Positions 25,277 to 34,297 of a DNA stretch of 64,000 bases are shown here, piece after piece. The notes below the pieces were generated by a model. The model had not been told where the DNA came from and did no database searches. It saw only the letters and a program-made list of their open reading frames with translations. The position numbers were made by a program, and so were the translations under genes. Numbering within the stretch: position 1 is the first letter of the stretch; every line of letters begins with the position of its first letter. The DNA is taken from assembly GCA_028278205.1 (NCBI GenBank), contig JANQES010000143.1, positions 83,860-147,859 on the forward strand. The letters run 5' to 3'. This DNA comes from Rhodothermales bacterium (GTDB lineage: Bacteria; Bacteroidota; Rhodothermia; Rhodothermales; Bin80).

Positions 25277-26040
25277 TTCGGAGCCATCCGAATGGCGCCG
25301 TCGAGGCGGATGACTTCGCCGTTGAGCATCGGGTTTTCGATGATGTGGCGGGCTAGCTGGGCGAACTCCGCCGGGCGGCCCAGCCGCGAGGGGAAGGGCA
25401 CCTGCTCAGCCAGCGAGGCGCGCACCTCGTCCGTCATGCCGGCCATCATCGGCGTGTCGAAGATGCCGGGAGCGATGGTCATCACCCGGATGCCTGAGCG
25501 AGCCAGATCGCGGGCGATGGGCAGCGTCATGCCCACCACGCCGCCTTTCGACGCGGCATAAGCCGCCTGGCCGATCTGTCCGTCGAAAGCTGCCACCGAG
25601 GCTGTGTTGACAATCACGCCGCGTTCGCCGTCGTCGGTGGGTTCATTCTGCGCCATCATCGCCGCAGCCAGGCGAATCACGTTGAAGGTGCCGACGAGGT
25701 TGATCTGGATGACGCGGGCGAAGCTTTCGAGGTCGTGCGGCCCTTTGCGTCCGTAGGTTTTGCGTCCCAGCACGATGCCGGCGCAGTTGACCACCCCGTG
25801 CAGCCCGCCGAAGCGATCGCGGGCGGTGTCCAGGGCGGCTTGCACGCTGTCGGCGCCGGTCACGTCGGTTGGGACGAAAGCGGCCCGGTCGCCGAGGCGT
25901 TGGGCAGCGGCTGCGCCGGTGGTTTCGTTAACGTCGGCCAGGAGCGCAAAGCCGCCGGCTTCGACGAGCGCGTGGGCGGTGGCGGCACCCAATCCGGAGC
26001 CGCCGCCGGTGATGAGGAAGGTTTTATCTTGAATGTGCAT
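25273..26040 (-). CDS. SDR-family 3-hydroxyacyl-CoA dehydrogenase-like protein
   Basis: The 255-residue short-chain dehydrogenase has the cofactor motif TGGGSGLG, structural NCAGI and catalytic Ser with YAASKGG (Tyr, Lys). The insertion and the C terminus ENPMLNGEVIRLDGAIRM most resemble type-2 3-hydroxyacyl-CoA dehydrogenases (HSD17B10-like), which oxidise short hydroxyacyl-CoAs with NAD. The Asp in LLADVNE after the second strand favours NAD. It would fit with the acyl-CoA dehydrogenase at 2348-4030, although the two are unlinked. Substrate is inferred from similarity only. Confidence 0.85.
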   Translation of the reverse strand: MHIQDKTFLITGGGSGLGAATAHALVEAGGFALLADVNETTGAAAAQRLGDRAAFVPTDVTGADSVQAALDTARDRFGGLHGVVNCAGIVLGRKTYGRKGPHDLESFARVIQINLVGTFNVIRLAAAMMAQNEPTDDGERGVIVNTASVAAFDGQIGQAAYAASKGGVVGMTLPIARDLARSGIRVMTIAPGIFDTPMMAGMTDEVRASLAEQVPFPSRLGRPAEFAQLARHIIENPMLNGEVIRLDGAIRMAPK

Positions 26041-26286
26041 ACAGTCAGTTTTGTTGGGTTTAGGGTGTTACATACCCAATCCGATAGTGAAAAATAGGGA
26101 TTACAAAAAGGGGATTCGCCACGCGGTTTGCCTTTCACCAATTCCTAATGCCTTTATCTTTGCAAGAAGAGGTCGATACTGGCACAACGGGCAGCGTGGA
26201 ATCCGGAGACAGCGGAGAAGGCCCGACCGCGTGGAGATGGTGTGTACAAACACAAAGCAATAATCAGGAAAGAGAAGGGCAGGACC

Positions 26287-27483
26287 ATGATTACGCTCAA
26301 GGAAGCCCTGGCACGCACGCTTCGATCCGGCGTCGCCTCCCCCAACCCGGACGCTAAGGCCTCCGAGGATAGGGCTCCCAGCAAAAGCCAACGACGACTT
26401 CCCCTCCCGGTGATCCCGGTGGAGCCTGAGGCGCCGGCAGAGCCGGTGGCCGGGCCTCCGGATGCCGCTGAGGCCGAGGCTTTTGCTGCGCTCGCCCTGC
26501 GCGACCGCGTCGTGATCATGCTCCTGTTCGACCAGATCGTCACCGAAAAGCAGGTGGCCGAGGTCTGGGCGCTCTGGCAACAAGAATACCGGGGCGACCT
26601 CAAGACGTCGCTCTGGCGCCTGCTGACGCTCGTGCCCGACCTCGACCGCGAAATGATCCTGGCCGAGGCCGCGCGGGTCTATGAAATCGAAGAAGTCAAA
26701 CTTTCTTCACGGGCCGTCTTGCCGGTGCTCAAGAACCTGGCGAAACACGTGCCGGCGCCGGTGTGGGAAAAAATGATGCGGCTGCGCGTGCTGCCGCTGA
26801 CCGAGACGGCGCAACGGTTCAGCCATCGCAAGCAACTCGTCTTTGTCTCGCACGATCCGACGCATCCCGAAGTCAAAGAATTGTTGGAAGAACTCGGCGT
26901 GGGGGCATATGAACTGCGTTATGCGCCCGAACATGAGATCGTCGGCATCCTGGCGGAGGCGTTTCCGAGGGAGTACAAGGCGCTCAAGAAAGAACTCGAC
27001 CGGGAAAGAAAACGCTTCGTCGAAGCCCGAAAAAAACGACCGACCATCGGCCAGATCATCTTAGAGGGCCAGCGCCTCGGCGGGGAGCCGGCAAGCGTTT
27101 TGGAAGCGCCTTCGGAAGCGTCTGCGCCGCTGCTCAACACGTCGTCTATCATCACCTATTTCGAAGAATTGCTCGTCGGCGCGGTGCGCAGCGGGGCCTC
27201 CGGGATCTGCCTCGTGCCCAACGCCAACGAAAAGACGGAAGTCTACGCCCTCGTCGATGAAACCCTGACGCAGTGGTGCCTGATCGACCACATCGAGCCC
27301 GAACTCTTGTTTGCTACCCTCAAAAACGCCATCATCCGCACCGACCTTTCCTTAGAAGACAGCACCAATAAACAGGTTATCGAACGCTGGATCGACGGCG
27401 TGCTGGTTCGTTTCCGGACCACCGCCTTGCCCTTCGGCAAATCCCTCGACCGCCAGGCCCTCGTCTTCCGCGCGGTGAAGTGA
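26287..27483 (+). CDS. PilB/GspE-like protein lacking the ATPase domain
   Basis: This 398-residue protein resembles the N-terminal half of type IV pilus/type II secretion ATPases. Residues about 80-150 match the N1 (MshEN-like) helical segment. Residues about 275-398 match the N2 domain: a GAVRSGASGICLVP segment, an LVDETLTQWCLIDHI segment standing where IDG-L usually does, and VRFRTTALPFGKSLDRQALV. It stops where the Walker A, Asp-box and Walker B would follow. A receiver-like stretch (KQLVFVSHDPTHPEVKELLE, about 180-200) lies between them. I chose the ATG at 26287 (AGGGCAGG upstream) over 26242. It may be a regulatory or scaffold homologue, or a truncated gene; no pilus genes are nearby. 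Confidence 0.6.
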   Translation: MITLKEALARTLRSGVASPNPDAKASEDRAPSKSQRRLPLPVIPVEPEAPAEPVAGPPDAAEAEAFAALALRDRVVIMLLFDQIVTEKQVAEVWALWQQEYRGDLKTSLWRLLTLVPDLDREMILAEAARVYEIEEVKLSSRAVLPVLKNLAKHVPAPVWEKMMRLRVLPLTETAQRFSHRKQLVFVSHDPTHPEVKELLEELGVGAYELRYAPEHEIVGILAEAFPREYKALKKELDRERKRFVEARKKRPTIGQIILEGQRLGGEPASVLEAPSEASAPLLNTSSIITYFEELLVGAVRSGASGICLVPNANEKTEVYALVDETLTQWCLIDHIEPELLFATLKNAIIRTDLSLEDSTNKQVIERWIDGVLVRFRTTALPFGKSLDRQALVFRAVK

Positions 27484-27487
27484 ATCT

Positions 27488-27537
27488 GTATTGCGTACTT
27501 CGTACTGCGTATTGAAAGGCGCCCCTACGCAATACGC
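27488..27537. repeat. Small inverted repeat between convergent genes
   Basis: TACTGCGTATTG (left) pairs in part with CAATACGC (27530-27537), and the left side also repeats GTATTGCGTAC. It lies between the stop codons of the PilB-like and AsmA-like genes. Confidence 0.5.
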
Positions 27538-27538
27538 C

Positions 27539-28189
27539 TCACCCTCCTAACGCTCTTCGCGAGATCACCTTCAGCACCTCGGTAATGATAGGTTCGAGGA
27601 TGCGCAGCGGCGCTTCGGGCACCGAGACGCCTACCGACGGGCGGCCTATATCGCTGGCGTGGATGTCCGGGATGTCGAAGGTTTTTTCGGAGACCAGCGG
27701 CGCGTGCAGCGTCACCTGGGCGTTGGTGAAATGGAGTTGTTCGATGACCAGATTCGGCCATTCGGTTTCCTCGCCCGTCTCGGCGTATTCCTGAAGGTTG
27801 CCCAGGATCTGGCGCAGGTTGTTTCGGCGGATCTTCTGCTCGGCGATGAGCCGGGCGCCGTCGATGCTGATTTCGTGGATGACGATCACATCCTGCCGCA
27901 GCGAGCCCACGTCGAGGTGGATGGCGATGCTTCCCAGTTCAAAGGCATAGCCGGTGTTAAAGCCGTCGGGGTTTTCGATGACAAGGCCGCGGATTTCGCC
28001 TTTGCCCGAAAAGACCGAGATCTCGACGTCCTCGACCTCTACCGGCGTCTGCGTCGCCTCACTCCCGACGGCTTTGATATTCGTCGCAGCGACGGAGTTG
28101 AGCCCCGTCGTCACCACCAGATACCCGGCAGCGGCGATGAAAACGAGCATGCCGAGGATGATCAGCAGGCGTTTCTTGGTTTTGCTCAT
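27539..28189 (-). CDS. Membrane-anchored AsmA-like protein
   Basis: The 216-residue protein starts with a basic stretch and one transmembrane helix (residues about 8-30). The remainder is beta-rich: GEIRGLVIENPDGFNTGYAF, DVIVIHEISIDGARL and NLVIEQLHFTNAQVTLHAP are the repeating strand patterns of AsmA/DUF748-like periplasmic proteins, a superfamily connected to outer-membrane lipid homeostasis. At this size it would be a minimal member. Family assignment is tentative. Confidence 0.65.
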   Translation of the reverse strand: MSKTKKRLLIILGMLVFIAAAGYLVVTTGLNSVAATNIKAVGSEATQTPVEVEDVEISVFSGKGEIRGLVIENPDGFNTGYAFELGSIAIHLDVGSLRQDVIVIHEISIDGARLIAEQKIRRNNLRQILGNLQEYAETGEETEWPNLVIEQLHFTNAQVTLHAPLVSEKTFDIPDIHASDIGRPSVGVSVPEAPLRILEPIITEVLKVISRRALGG

Positions 28190-28273
28190 AGTCTGATTTC
28201 GTTGTTATATTGCGTTCCAATTGAAGCCGTGGATCATGACATGGCAAGGTAAGAATAAATGATCTGAGTGCGT

Positions 28274-28846
28274 ATGCCGATCTTCTACAGAGGCGCTGGC
28301 GTCGGCACCTATTGGCATCAAAATGACGCCCGGATCAATGGTTTCGCGAGTCGCAATCCAGGCATGAATCCTTCAAACAGTCGATTGATGCAGCACATTG
28401 CAAGATCGACGGTGACCAGCCCCTACGTTTCGCTGACAAAGTCTTATGGTGTTGCCTGGGAGTATGCCTTTTTGTTTGGTCGTGCCCGCCCAACTCAGGC
28501 CAATCCTGCTTTTGTTTATGAGATAGATCTTTTAGATCCGTTGCCGGCTGGTCTGCAGCTTCTTGATCCTGTTCAGGAAGTTGCGAACAACGTACCGTCG
28601 CCGCTTAGTCCCAATCCTTATCAGCACGATGGTACAAAGAGCTACTTGCTGGGCGTGGTAGATCCCGTGCGGATGAATCAATACCTGAACCAGACCATTC
28701 GCCAACCATATCCTGGAGGAACGCAGCGAACGCCCAATCTTAGTATCGAACTGGAGACGCTCGTTCGAGCCTTGCGTGATGCGGAAATTCTTGCAGTAGG
28801 CAACATTCCTGCTTCAGCCGTAGTCAACAGAATTGACGTGTACTGA
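28274..28846 (+). CDS. Putative ADP-ribosyltransferase-fold protein
   Basis: The 190-residue protein starts PIFYRGAG, has TSPYVSLTKSYGVAWEYAF around residue 50, and ends with a DAEILAVGNIPASAVV element. The order Tyr-Arg-Gly, Ser-x-Ser-x-Thr and a late Glu followed by G-x-IP is the arrangement of R-S-E-type ADP-ribosyltransferases, so I infer that fold, possibly a toxin. A GTG two codons upstream is an alternative start. The gene lies in an A+T-richer patch together with the small gene at 28975, and neither resembles flanking operons. Activity is unproven. Confidence 0.5.
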   Translation: MPIFYRGAGVGTYWHQNDARINGFASRNPGMNPSNSRLMQHIARSTVTSPYVSLTKSYGVAWEYAFLFGRARPTQANPAFVYEIDLLDPLPAGLQLLDPVQEVANNVPSPLSPNPYQHDGTKSYLLGVVDPVRMNQYLNQTIRQPYPGGTQRTPNLSIELETLVRALRDAEILAVGNIPASAVVNRIDVY

Positions 28847-28974
28847 CACTCTTTTTCCGCTATTATTATCGGGAATTATTGAACTAATGATTTCTGTGCA
28901 AGGAGAAACAATATCCCGTATTTTACGGTACCCATCGCGTTCTACTTCAGTAAACAGACACTGTTTGGAAGACT

Positions 28975-29298
28975 ATGGATGCAGGCATGAAGCATAAAAG
29001 CCCTGTCCAATCAGGGGATATTCAAATTCGATCTATCGATCTGGAGGGCAAGGTTGCATCCGGCGCCGGCATAGAGTTTTTGCGGGCCGAATTGCCCATG
29101 AACTATCCCACTCCCTTTGTTCTGGTTCGCTATAAAGAGGATGGAGTAGAGCAGAAGTATGGACTTCGTCTTGATATGGACAAGGGTGTTTTTGTGGATC
29201 ATTTCAACGACAAAGCTAAAGAAAGAGTTTTAAAAGAGGCGGTGTCGGCGATCTTAGCAATTCTGGTTGCCACGTTGGGTATAGCAAGACTATTCTAA
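28975..29298 (+). CDS. Small protein with C-terminal hydrophobic helix, unknown
   Basis: The 107-residue product is soluble-looking for 85 residues (VLVRYKEDGVEQKYGLRLDM reads as beta-strands) and ends with a hydrophobic helix, VSAILAILVATLGIARLF, that could be a tail anchor. A second ATG four codons in is possible. It follows the ART-like gene on the same strand by about 130 bases with no palindrome between them, which is unusual in this window and hints at a shared unit. I do not recognise the family. Confidence 0.55.
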   Translation: MDAGMKHKSPVQSGDIQIRSIDLEGKVASGAGIEFLRAELPMNYPTPFVLVRYKEDGVEQKYGLRLDMDKGVFVDHFNDKAKERVLKEAVSAILAILVATLGIARLF

Positions 29299-29303
29299 CA
29301 TCT

Positions 29304-32087
29304 TTACCCCGTACTCTGCATCGCCGCTGCGATCCCGTTGACACTCAGGAAGAGTGCTTGTGCCAGCGGTCCGCGGTCGGCTTCGGAGGCGGCGCGGTAG
29401 CGTTTCATGAGTTCGATCTGAAGCAGGTTCAGCACGTCGGTGTAGGGATTGCGCAGGGCGATGGATTTTTGGATGACGGGCGTGTTGTCGAGCAGGCTGT
29501 TCTGGCCCGTGATCTGGATGATAGCCCGGCGGGCGCGGTCGAAGTCGGCGGCGATACGGTCGTGCAGGGAGGCTTGTTCGTCGCCGGCCTGACCGGCATA
29601 TTCACGGGCGATGTCGAGGCGGGCGCGGGCCATCTCGCGCTGGGCATTGTTGACGACGGCCTGGAAGAACGGCCACGCCTCGTACATCCGGCGGAGCGCA
29701 TCGAGGTGCGCCGCCTCGTCCTCGATGACGCCATGCAGCCCCTTGCCGATGCCGTACCATCCGGGCACGATGTAGCGCGTCTGCGTCCACGCAAAGACCC
29801 ACGGAATGGCGCGCAAGCCCTCAAAATCCACCTCATCCGCTGATTTTCGCGAGACCGGACGTGAGGCAATCGGCAGGCGGCTGATCTGTTCGATGGGCGT
29901 CACGCGGGCGTACCACGGCCACAACGCCGGATCGTGGACGAGCGTACGGTAGGCTTCCATGGATTGCTCAGCGATCTGCGTCATCAGCCGGTCGTCGGCC
30001 TCGTCGTCGGGCGAAGTGGCGGATTGTGCCGGTGCCGTGAGCACCGCGCCGGTGATCTGTTCGAGATGTCGCCGCGCGATGGCCGGCAGCGCGTAGCGGA
30101 ACGAGATGACCTCGCCTTGCTCGGTAAACCGGATGCGCCCGTTATGCACCACCGGCGGCATGGCGAGGATGGCCTGCCCCGCGCGCCCGCCGCCGCGCCC
30201 GACGGTGCCGCCGCGCCCATGAAACAGCCGAAAATCGACCTCATGGTCGCGGCAGACCTGCCCGATGCGGGCCTGTGCCTGGTGCAGCGCCCAGTTCGCC
30301 ATCCAGTAGCCGCCGTCTTTATTGCTGTCTGAGTAGCCGAGCATGATCTCCTGAAGATGGCCCCGCGCCGCGAGGTGCTTCCGGTAGACCGGATGGTCGA
30401 AAAGCTGATGCAGGAACGCGTCGGCGCTGTGCAGGTCGTCGATGGTTTCGAAGAGCGGCACCACGTCGAGCGGCGAGACGACGCCGTCGTCGTTCATTTG
30501 CCACAGACCCACCTCTTTAGCCAGCAGCATCACCTCCAACAAGTTGCTCACCGCATGCGTCATACTGACGATAAAACTCCCGATGGCGGCAGGCTCGCGC
30601 GTCACGATCTCGCGGATGACCTCGAAGGTTTCGATGACGGTCTGCGTTGTTTCGGGCAGGTCGGCATGGCGGGGCAGGAGGGGGCGCGGGTTGGCGAGTT
30701 CGTTGCTCAGCAGCGTCAGCCGGTCTTCTTCCGATAAGGCCTCGTAGTCGTCGGCAACACCGGCCAGGCGCAGCATCGCCGCCACGGCTTCCTGGTGGAC
30801 GCGGCTGTGCTGGCGCACGTCGAGGGCGGCCATGTGGAAGCCGAACACCTCAGCCTGAATCAGCAGCCGTCCGAGCCGCCCGTGTTCAACCAGATCCTCA
30901 AAGCCGGTCTCGATGAGGCAATCGGCCAGCAGGTGGAGGTCTGCGTAGAAGCGGGCGCTGTCGTAGCCGCCGGCCTGGGGCGGCGTGGCGGTGTCGAGCG
31001 CTTCGATCAGCCTTTCGAGCCGGATCATCATGTAGCTGATCTTGCGCCGGTATGGCTCGTGCCGGAACTGCCGCTGGCGGAATTCCTCCAGGGAAAGCGC
31101 CGTTTCATCTTTTCTGATGGACGTGTAGAGCGCCTGCGGAATCGGTGTCTGGCGTTCGGAGAGGCTGAGTTCGCGGCGTAAGTCGCGCAATTCGGTCAGG
31201 TAGCTTGCCAGGGCGGTGCGGCGTTGCATCGCCACGGTGCGGCGCGTGACGGCGGCGGTCACGTTGGGGTTGCCGTCGCGGTCGCTGCCAATCCACGAGC
31301 GGAACCGCAGAAAGACGGGCACGTCGGGCTTCTGGCCGTAATGCCGTTTCACCGCGCGGCGCAGATCCTGATGAATGCGCGGGATGGTCTCCCAGACGGC
31401 GTTGCGCAAGAAATACAGCCCGTTTTCGACCTCATCGATGACCGTCGGGCGGGCGGCGCGCACTTCGTCGGTAGCCAGCAGCAGCGCGATGTGGTTGTGG
31501 ATGCGGTTGAGGATTGCGTCTTGCTCTTCCGGCGTGGGGTTGTCCTGGCGCAACTGCTTCATGAGCGCCGCCAGTTCTTGCTGTTTGTAAAGGATGCTCC
31601 GACGGCGCGCCTCGGTGGGATGGGCCGTGATGGTCGGCTGGATGTCGAGCCGGTGGATCAACGCCTGCACCTGGTCGAAGTCGTAGCCTTTTTGTTTGAG
31701 GCGGAAGACGGCTTCGTCGATAGATTCGTCGCGGGGATGCGTCCGGCTGCGCCGCGCCCGGTCCCGGTTGATACGGATGATCTCTTGCTGTTCGGATTTG
31801 TTGACCAGATGGAAAAACGCCGTATACGATCGCAAAAGCCACGTCATCTCGTCGAGGCTCAGCCGGGCGATGCGGGCGGCGGCGTCGGCGCGCAGCTCGG
31901 GGCGACGCTCGTGGATGGCGCGCTTGCACAGCCCACGTAACTCTTCGACGAGGGCAAACGACGCCTCGCCGGCCTGCTCGCGGATGACGTGCCCCAACAT
32001 CGTCCCCAGCAGGTTGATCTGCTCGCTCAACGACGTCGAAATACCCGTTCCTTCGGCTTCAATATTGAGTCCTTGCCAGCGGTGCAT
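29304..32087 (-). CDS. ppc: Phosphoenolpyruvate carboxylase
   Basis: The 927-residue enzyme carboxylates PEP to oxaloacetate, feeding the TCA cycle. Diagnostic motifs are TAHPTEARRRS (catalytic His156), GYSDSNKDGGYWMANW (phosphate and bicarbonate site), the glycine loop FHGRGGTVGRGGGRAG, and the C-terminal MQSTG, an unusual substitute for the common NTG ending. The RNPY segment near the C terminus (ALRNPYTDVLNLLQIE) is intact. The ATG at 32087 gives normal length. It is monocistronic. Confidence 0.95.
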   Translation of the reverse strand: MHRWQGLNIEAEGTGISTSLSEQINLLGTMLGHVIREQAGEASFALVEELRGLCKRAIHERRPELRADAAARIARLSLDEMTWLLRSYTAFFHLVNKSEQQEIIRINRDRARRSRTHPRDESIDEAVFRLKQKGYDFDQVQALIHRLDIQPTITAHPTEARRRSILYKQQELAALMKQLRQDNPTPEEQDAILNRIHNHIALLLATDEVRAARPTVIDEVENGLYFLRNAVWETIPRIHQDLRRAVKRHYGQKPDVPVFLRFRSWIGSDRDGNPNVTAAVTRRTVAMQRRTALASYLTELRDLRRELSLSERQTPIPQALYTSIRKDETALSLEEFRQRQFRHEPYRRKISYMMIRLERLIEALDTATPPQAGGYDSARFYADLHLLADCLIETGFEDLVEHGRLGRLLIQAEVFGFHMAALDVRQHSRVHQEAVAAMLRLAGVADDYEALSEEDRLTLLSNELANPRPLLPRHADLPETTQTVIETFEVIREIVTREPAAIGSFIVSMTHAVSNLLEVMLLAKEVGLWQMNDDGVVSPLDVVPLFETIDDLHSADAFLHQLFDHPVYRKHLAARGHLQEIMLGYSDSNKDGGYWMANWALHQAQARIGQVCRDHEVDFRLFHGRGGTVGRGGGRAGQAILAMPPVVHNGRIRFTEQGEVISFRYALPAIARRHLEQITGAVLTAPAQSATSPDDEADDRLMTQIAEQSMEAYRTLVHDPALWPWYARVTPIEQISRLPIASRPVSRKSADEVDFEGLRAIPWVFAWTQTRYIVPGWYGIGKGLHGVIEDEAAHLDALRRMYEAWPFFQAVVNNAQREMARARLDIAREYAGQAGDEQASLHDRIAADFDRARRAIIQITGQNSLLDNTPVIQKSIALRNPYTDVLNLLQIELMKRYRAASEADRGPLAQALFLSVNGIAAAMQSTG

Positions 32088-32293
32088 GCTTTTCTGGTTT
32101 TTCGTTTCTGGTTGTTCTGATCATCAAAGAAGCTCGTCACGAGGCAGAGCATCGCAACGAGCAGGGGTGGCGTCATCCGTTGAGATCGCATCGTCGAAGG
32201 AAGATAACGCCATTCGTGATGTGTGGTATTAGTTCTTTAAAAAAAGTGCAATCCCATTCAGCAAACTTGTCCTTACCCAGCAGGTGGTTTCCC

Positions 32294-32446
32294 CAGCTCC
32301 GGAGGGGCGTCCTGTTTGTAGAATATTGCCCCTTTTTTAGGACAAGCTCCGTAGGATCTGCCGGATCCTTTCTCAACAGGCCGCTCCTACGGAGCTTGTC
32401 GATTTTTTGAGCTTTGTGCTACAAACAGGTCGCGCCTACGGCGCTA
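32294..32446. repeat. Nested palindrome, family J, in a 450-bp gap
   Basis: The gap 32088-32540 has no convincing gene. The outer arms are AGCTCCGGAGGGGCGTCCTG (from 32294) and, from about 32419, CTACAAACAGGTCGCGCC with following bases. An inner pair is perfect over 16 bases: GACAAGCTCCGTAGGA (32341-32356) with 32385-32400. The 3' half matches the first 58 bases of the window. A further copy of the GACGAGCG-type word (family N) follows at about 32487. Confidence 0.75.
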
Positions 32447-32540
32447 AAAAAGGTAATGACGTCGCTGTGCCACCAATAAACAACACACGAGCGAAGCGAC
32501 TGACCAAAGGTAAACCACGGACAATTGACAACCCACAGAA

Positions 32541-33353
32541 CTATTCCGCATTCAATGGCTGAACCGTCACATTTTCCAGGATAATCTCAGAGAGCAGCTT
32601 GATGTCGCCCGATGCCATGAAGGCGTCGTAGCGTTCGATGGGCGTGCCGGGGCCGGGGAGCGAATCGGAGACGAAATTGTGGTAATCGGCGATGCGCACG
32701 CCGCCGACGGTGCGGGTGTTGAAGGCCTTGCGGAAGCGCGTGCCACCCTCGTCGCGGTGGTAGTCGTAGGCGAGGTAATCCATGGTGTGCCGGTCCATAT
32801 GGAACCAGTAGATAAAGCGATCCTCGAAGTCGCTGCCGCCGCCCTCCTGCTGAAACGTTACCTCGATTTTATGATAGGGCTGGCCGTCTACCTCGGCCTC
32901 GCCCAGATACCGCTTTTGCACAGCGGCATCATTGAGGTTGAACGGCAAGAGCGCGAAGTAGGGCACCGAGTTGAGCGGCGTGGCCAGCCGGTTGGTGTCG
33001 CCCTCCGAAAGCACGACGCGCTCGCCGTTGATCTCTCGATAGATGCCGTCGTTGTTCAAGACCTCGCGGACGGCGCCCGTCGTGTCGGTGTAGGTGCGTT
33101 CGTAGGTGTAAAGGCCGCCGTCGCGGGTGATCTTAAAATGCTTGCCGCGAAAGTCGAACTCGACGACGCCGTGCATGAGCACGTCGCCGCCGTGCGCGGC
33201 GATAGCCTGATCGACGATGACCTGCGCCTGATCGGCAGGCGCCGAGGCCGGTTTGACATTGGCATCGATGGCTTCTTCGACGTCCCCCTGCGCGCAGGCG
33301 ATCAGCAAAAACGGGACGAGAAAAAGCAGAAGGCGAGAGGGTGGGAAAGACAT
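32541..33353 (-). CDS. Lipoprotein, DUF6503-like
   Basis: The 270-residue protein has a lipoprotein signal ending FLLIAC (Cys20). The mature part (QVIVDQAIAAHGGDVLMHGV at its start, WFHMDRHTMDYLAYDY in the middle, GTRFRKAFNTRTVGGVRIADY later) matches what I know as the DUF6503 family of Bacteroidota, with an LolA/LppX-like half-barrel pattern. It is probably a periplasmic lipid-binding or sensing lipoprotein; the role is unknown. No operon partner is evident. Confidence 0.75.
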   Translation of the reverse strand: MSFPPSRLLLFLVPFLLIACAQGDVEEAIDANVKPASAPADQAQVIVDQAIAAHGGDVLMHGVVEFDFRGKHFKITRDGGLYTYERTYTDTTGAVREVLNNDGIYREINGERVVLSEGDTNRLATPLNSVPYFALLPFNLNDAAVQKRYLGEAEVDGQPYHKIEVTFQQEGGGSDFEDRFIYWFHMDRHTMDYLAYDYHRDEGGTRFRKAFNTRTVGGVRIADYHNFVSDSLPGPGTPIERYDAFMASGDIKLLSEIILENVTVQPLNAE

Positions 33354-33424
33354 GGCACTGTGAGGGCAAGGTGAGAGCGATACCGATTAGGTTTCCGCGC
33401 GCAGTGAAAAGTTACGCGTTTCCG

Positions 33425-33478
33425 GTTCAAAGTTTCAGGTTTTACAAAAGAAGAACGTTGAACCTTGAACTTGAAACT
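33425..33478. repeat. Intergenic palindrome, family O
   Basis: Left arm about 33425-33442 (GTTCAAAGTTTCAGGTTT) and right arm about 33459-33478 (GAACCTTGAACTTGAAACT). The word GAACTTTGAACCTTGAA also occurs at 45217-45233 as a single arm. It overlaps the stop of the gene at 33478-33810. Confidence 0.65.
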
Positions 33479-33810
33479 CACCCTCCCTTCTCCCGATACG
33501 CGCGCCGGATCTTCAGCTTCAGCAATTGCCGTTCGATGAGCAGGTCGGCCAGGTGGGGGGGGATGTCTCTGGGGGCGGATTCGGCGAAGACGCGTTTGAC
33601 GTCGCGCTCAGCCACGTCGATGCGATAGAGGATGTGCATCAGCATCTCCGGGTTGCGGTCGAGCAGGGCGGTGATTTTGGGGATGAGAAACCGCCGGACG
33701 TTCTCCAGGGTCGGCCCGCCGGATTGGGTGAGCGCAGCCTCCGGCGCCGCACCGAAGGAGTGCGCAAACGCCTGGAGGGCTTCGTGCGTCAAGTCGTTAT
33801 CAGGTTCCAT
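33478..33810 (-). CDS. Conserved helical protein of Bacteroidota type
   Basis: The 110-residue protein is all-helical. The pattern MLMHILYRIDVAERDVKRVF followed by LADLLIERQLLKLKIRRAY recurs in an uncharacterised family widespread in Bacteroidota. The ATG at 33810 is chosen because upstream in-frame sequence is antisense to the intergenic region before the HU gene. It is divergent from the HU-like gene. Function unknown; the lineage signal is its main value. Confidence 0.75.
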   Translation of the reverse strand: MEPDNDLTHEALQAFAHSFGAAPEAALTQSGGPTLENVRRFLIPKITALLDRNPEMLMHILYRIDVAERDVKRVFAESAPRDIPPHLADLLIERQLLKLKIRRAYREKGG

Positions 33811-33997
33811 GAGGGAAGAACCCGGTTGATACGAAGTTGTTCGGGCGCCATGATCTGTGCTGCAAAACGCCCGGAACCCTATTTTTACAGAGCTTTTGGA
33901 ATCAAGGGCACCCGGCGAGCGTTTAGAAACCGCCACAGTCTCCTGGCGGGACCCCCACGGTCGTGCTCGCCGCTTGTTGATCCAGCCTCTTCGAATC

Positions 33998-34297
33998 GTG
34001 ACAAAAGCGGACATCATCGAACGCATCGCCAGCGGAACCGGTCTCACCAAGATCGAGACCGAGGCCGTGGTCAACGGCTTCATCGCTACCGTCATCAATG
34101 CCCTCACGCAAGGCGAGGGGGTCGAACTGCGGGGTTTCGGGTCGTTTCGCGCCCAGCCTCGGGCTGCCCGGACGGCGCGCAATCCGCGCACGAAGGAAAT
34201 CGTCGAGATCGAAGCGCGCTACGTGCCGGTGTTCAAGGCCTCAAAGGATTTCCGCGACGCCGTGGACGAAGCGATGAAGGAGAGGCGTGAAACGTAA
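33998..34297 (+). CDS. HU/IHF-family DNA-binding protein
   Basis: The 99-residue protein matches the HU/IHF fold: TKADIIERIASGTGLTKIE, VELRGFGSFRAQPRAARTAR with the minor-groove arm motif ARNPRT, and VPVFKASKDFRDAV. The start is GTG at 33998, immediately before TKADI, where HU proteins begin; the open frame upstream is not conserved. The last residues (RRET) and TAA stop overlap palindrome E. It bends DNA and compacts the nucleoid. Which HU/IHF subtype it is cannot be fixed. Confidence 0.88.
   Translation: MTKADIIERIASGTGLTKIETEAVVNGFIATVINALTQGEGVELRGFGSFRAQPRAARTARNPRTKEIVEIEARYVPVFKASKDFRDAVDEAMKERRET

Noticed and set aside
26125..26165. Bacteroidota-type promoter (TATCTTTG) upstream of the PilB-like gene
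   Set aside because: The -7 element fits TAnnTTTG, but the upstream TTTG is 24 bases away, outside the usual 19-21, so it was not listed.
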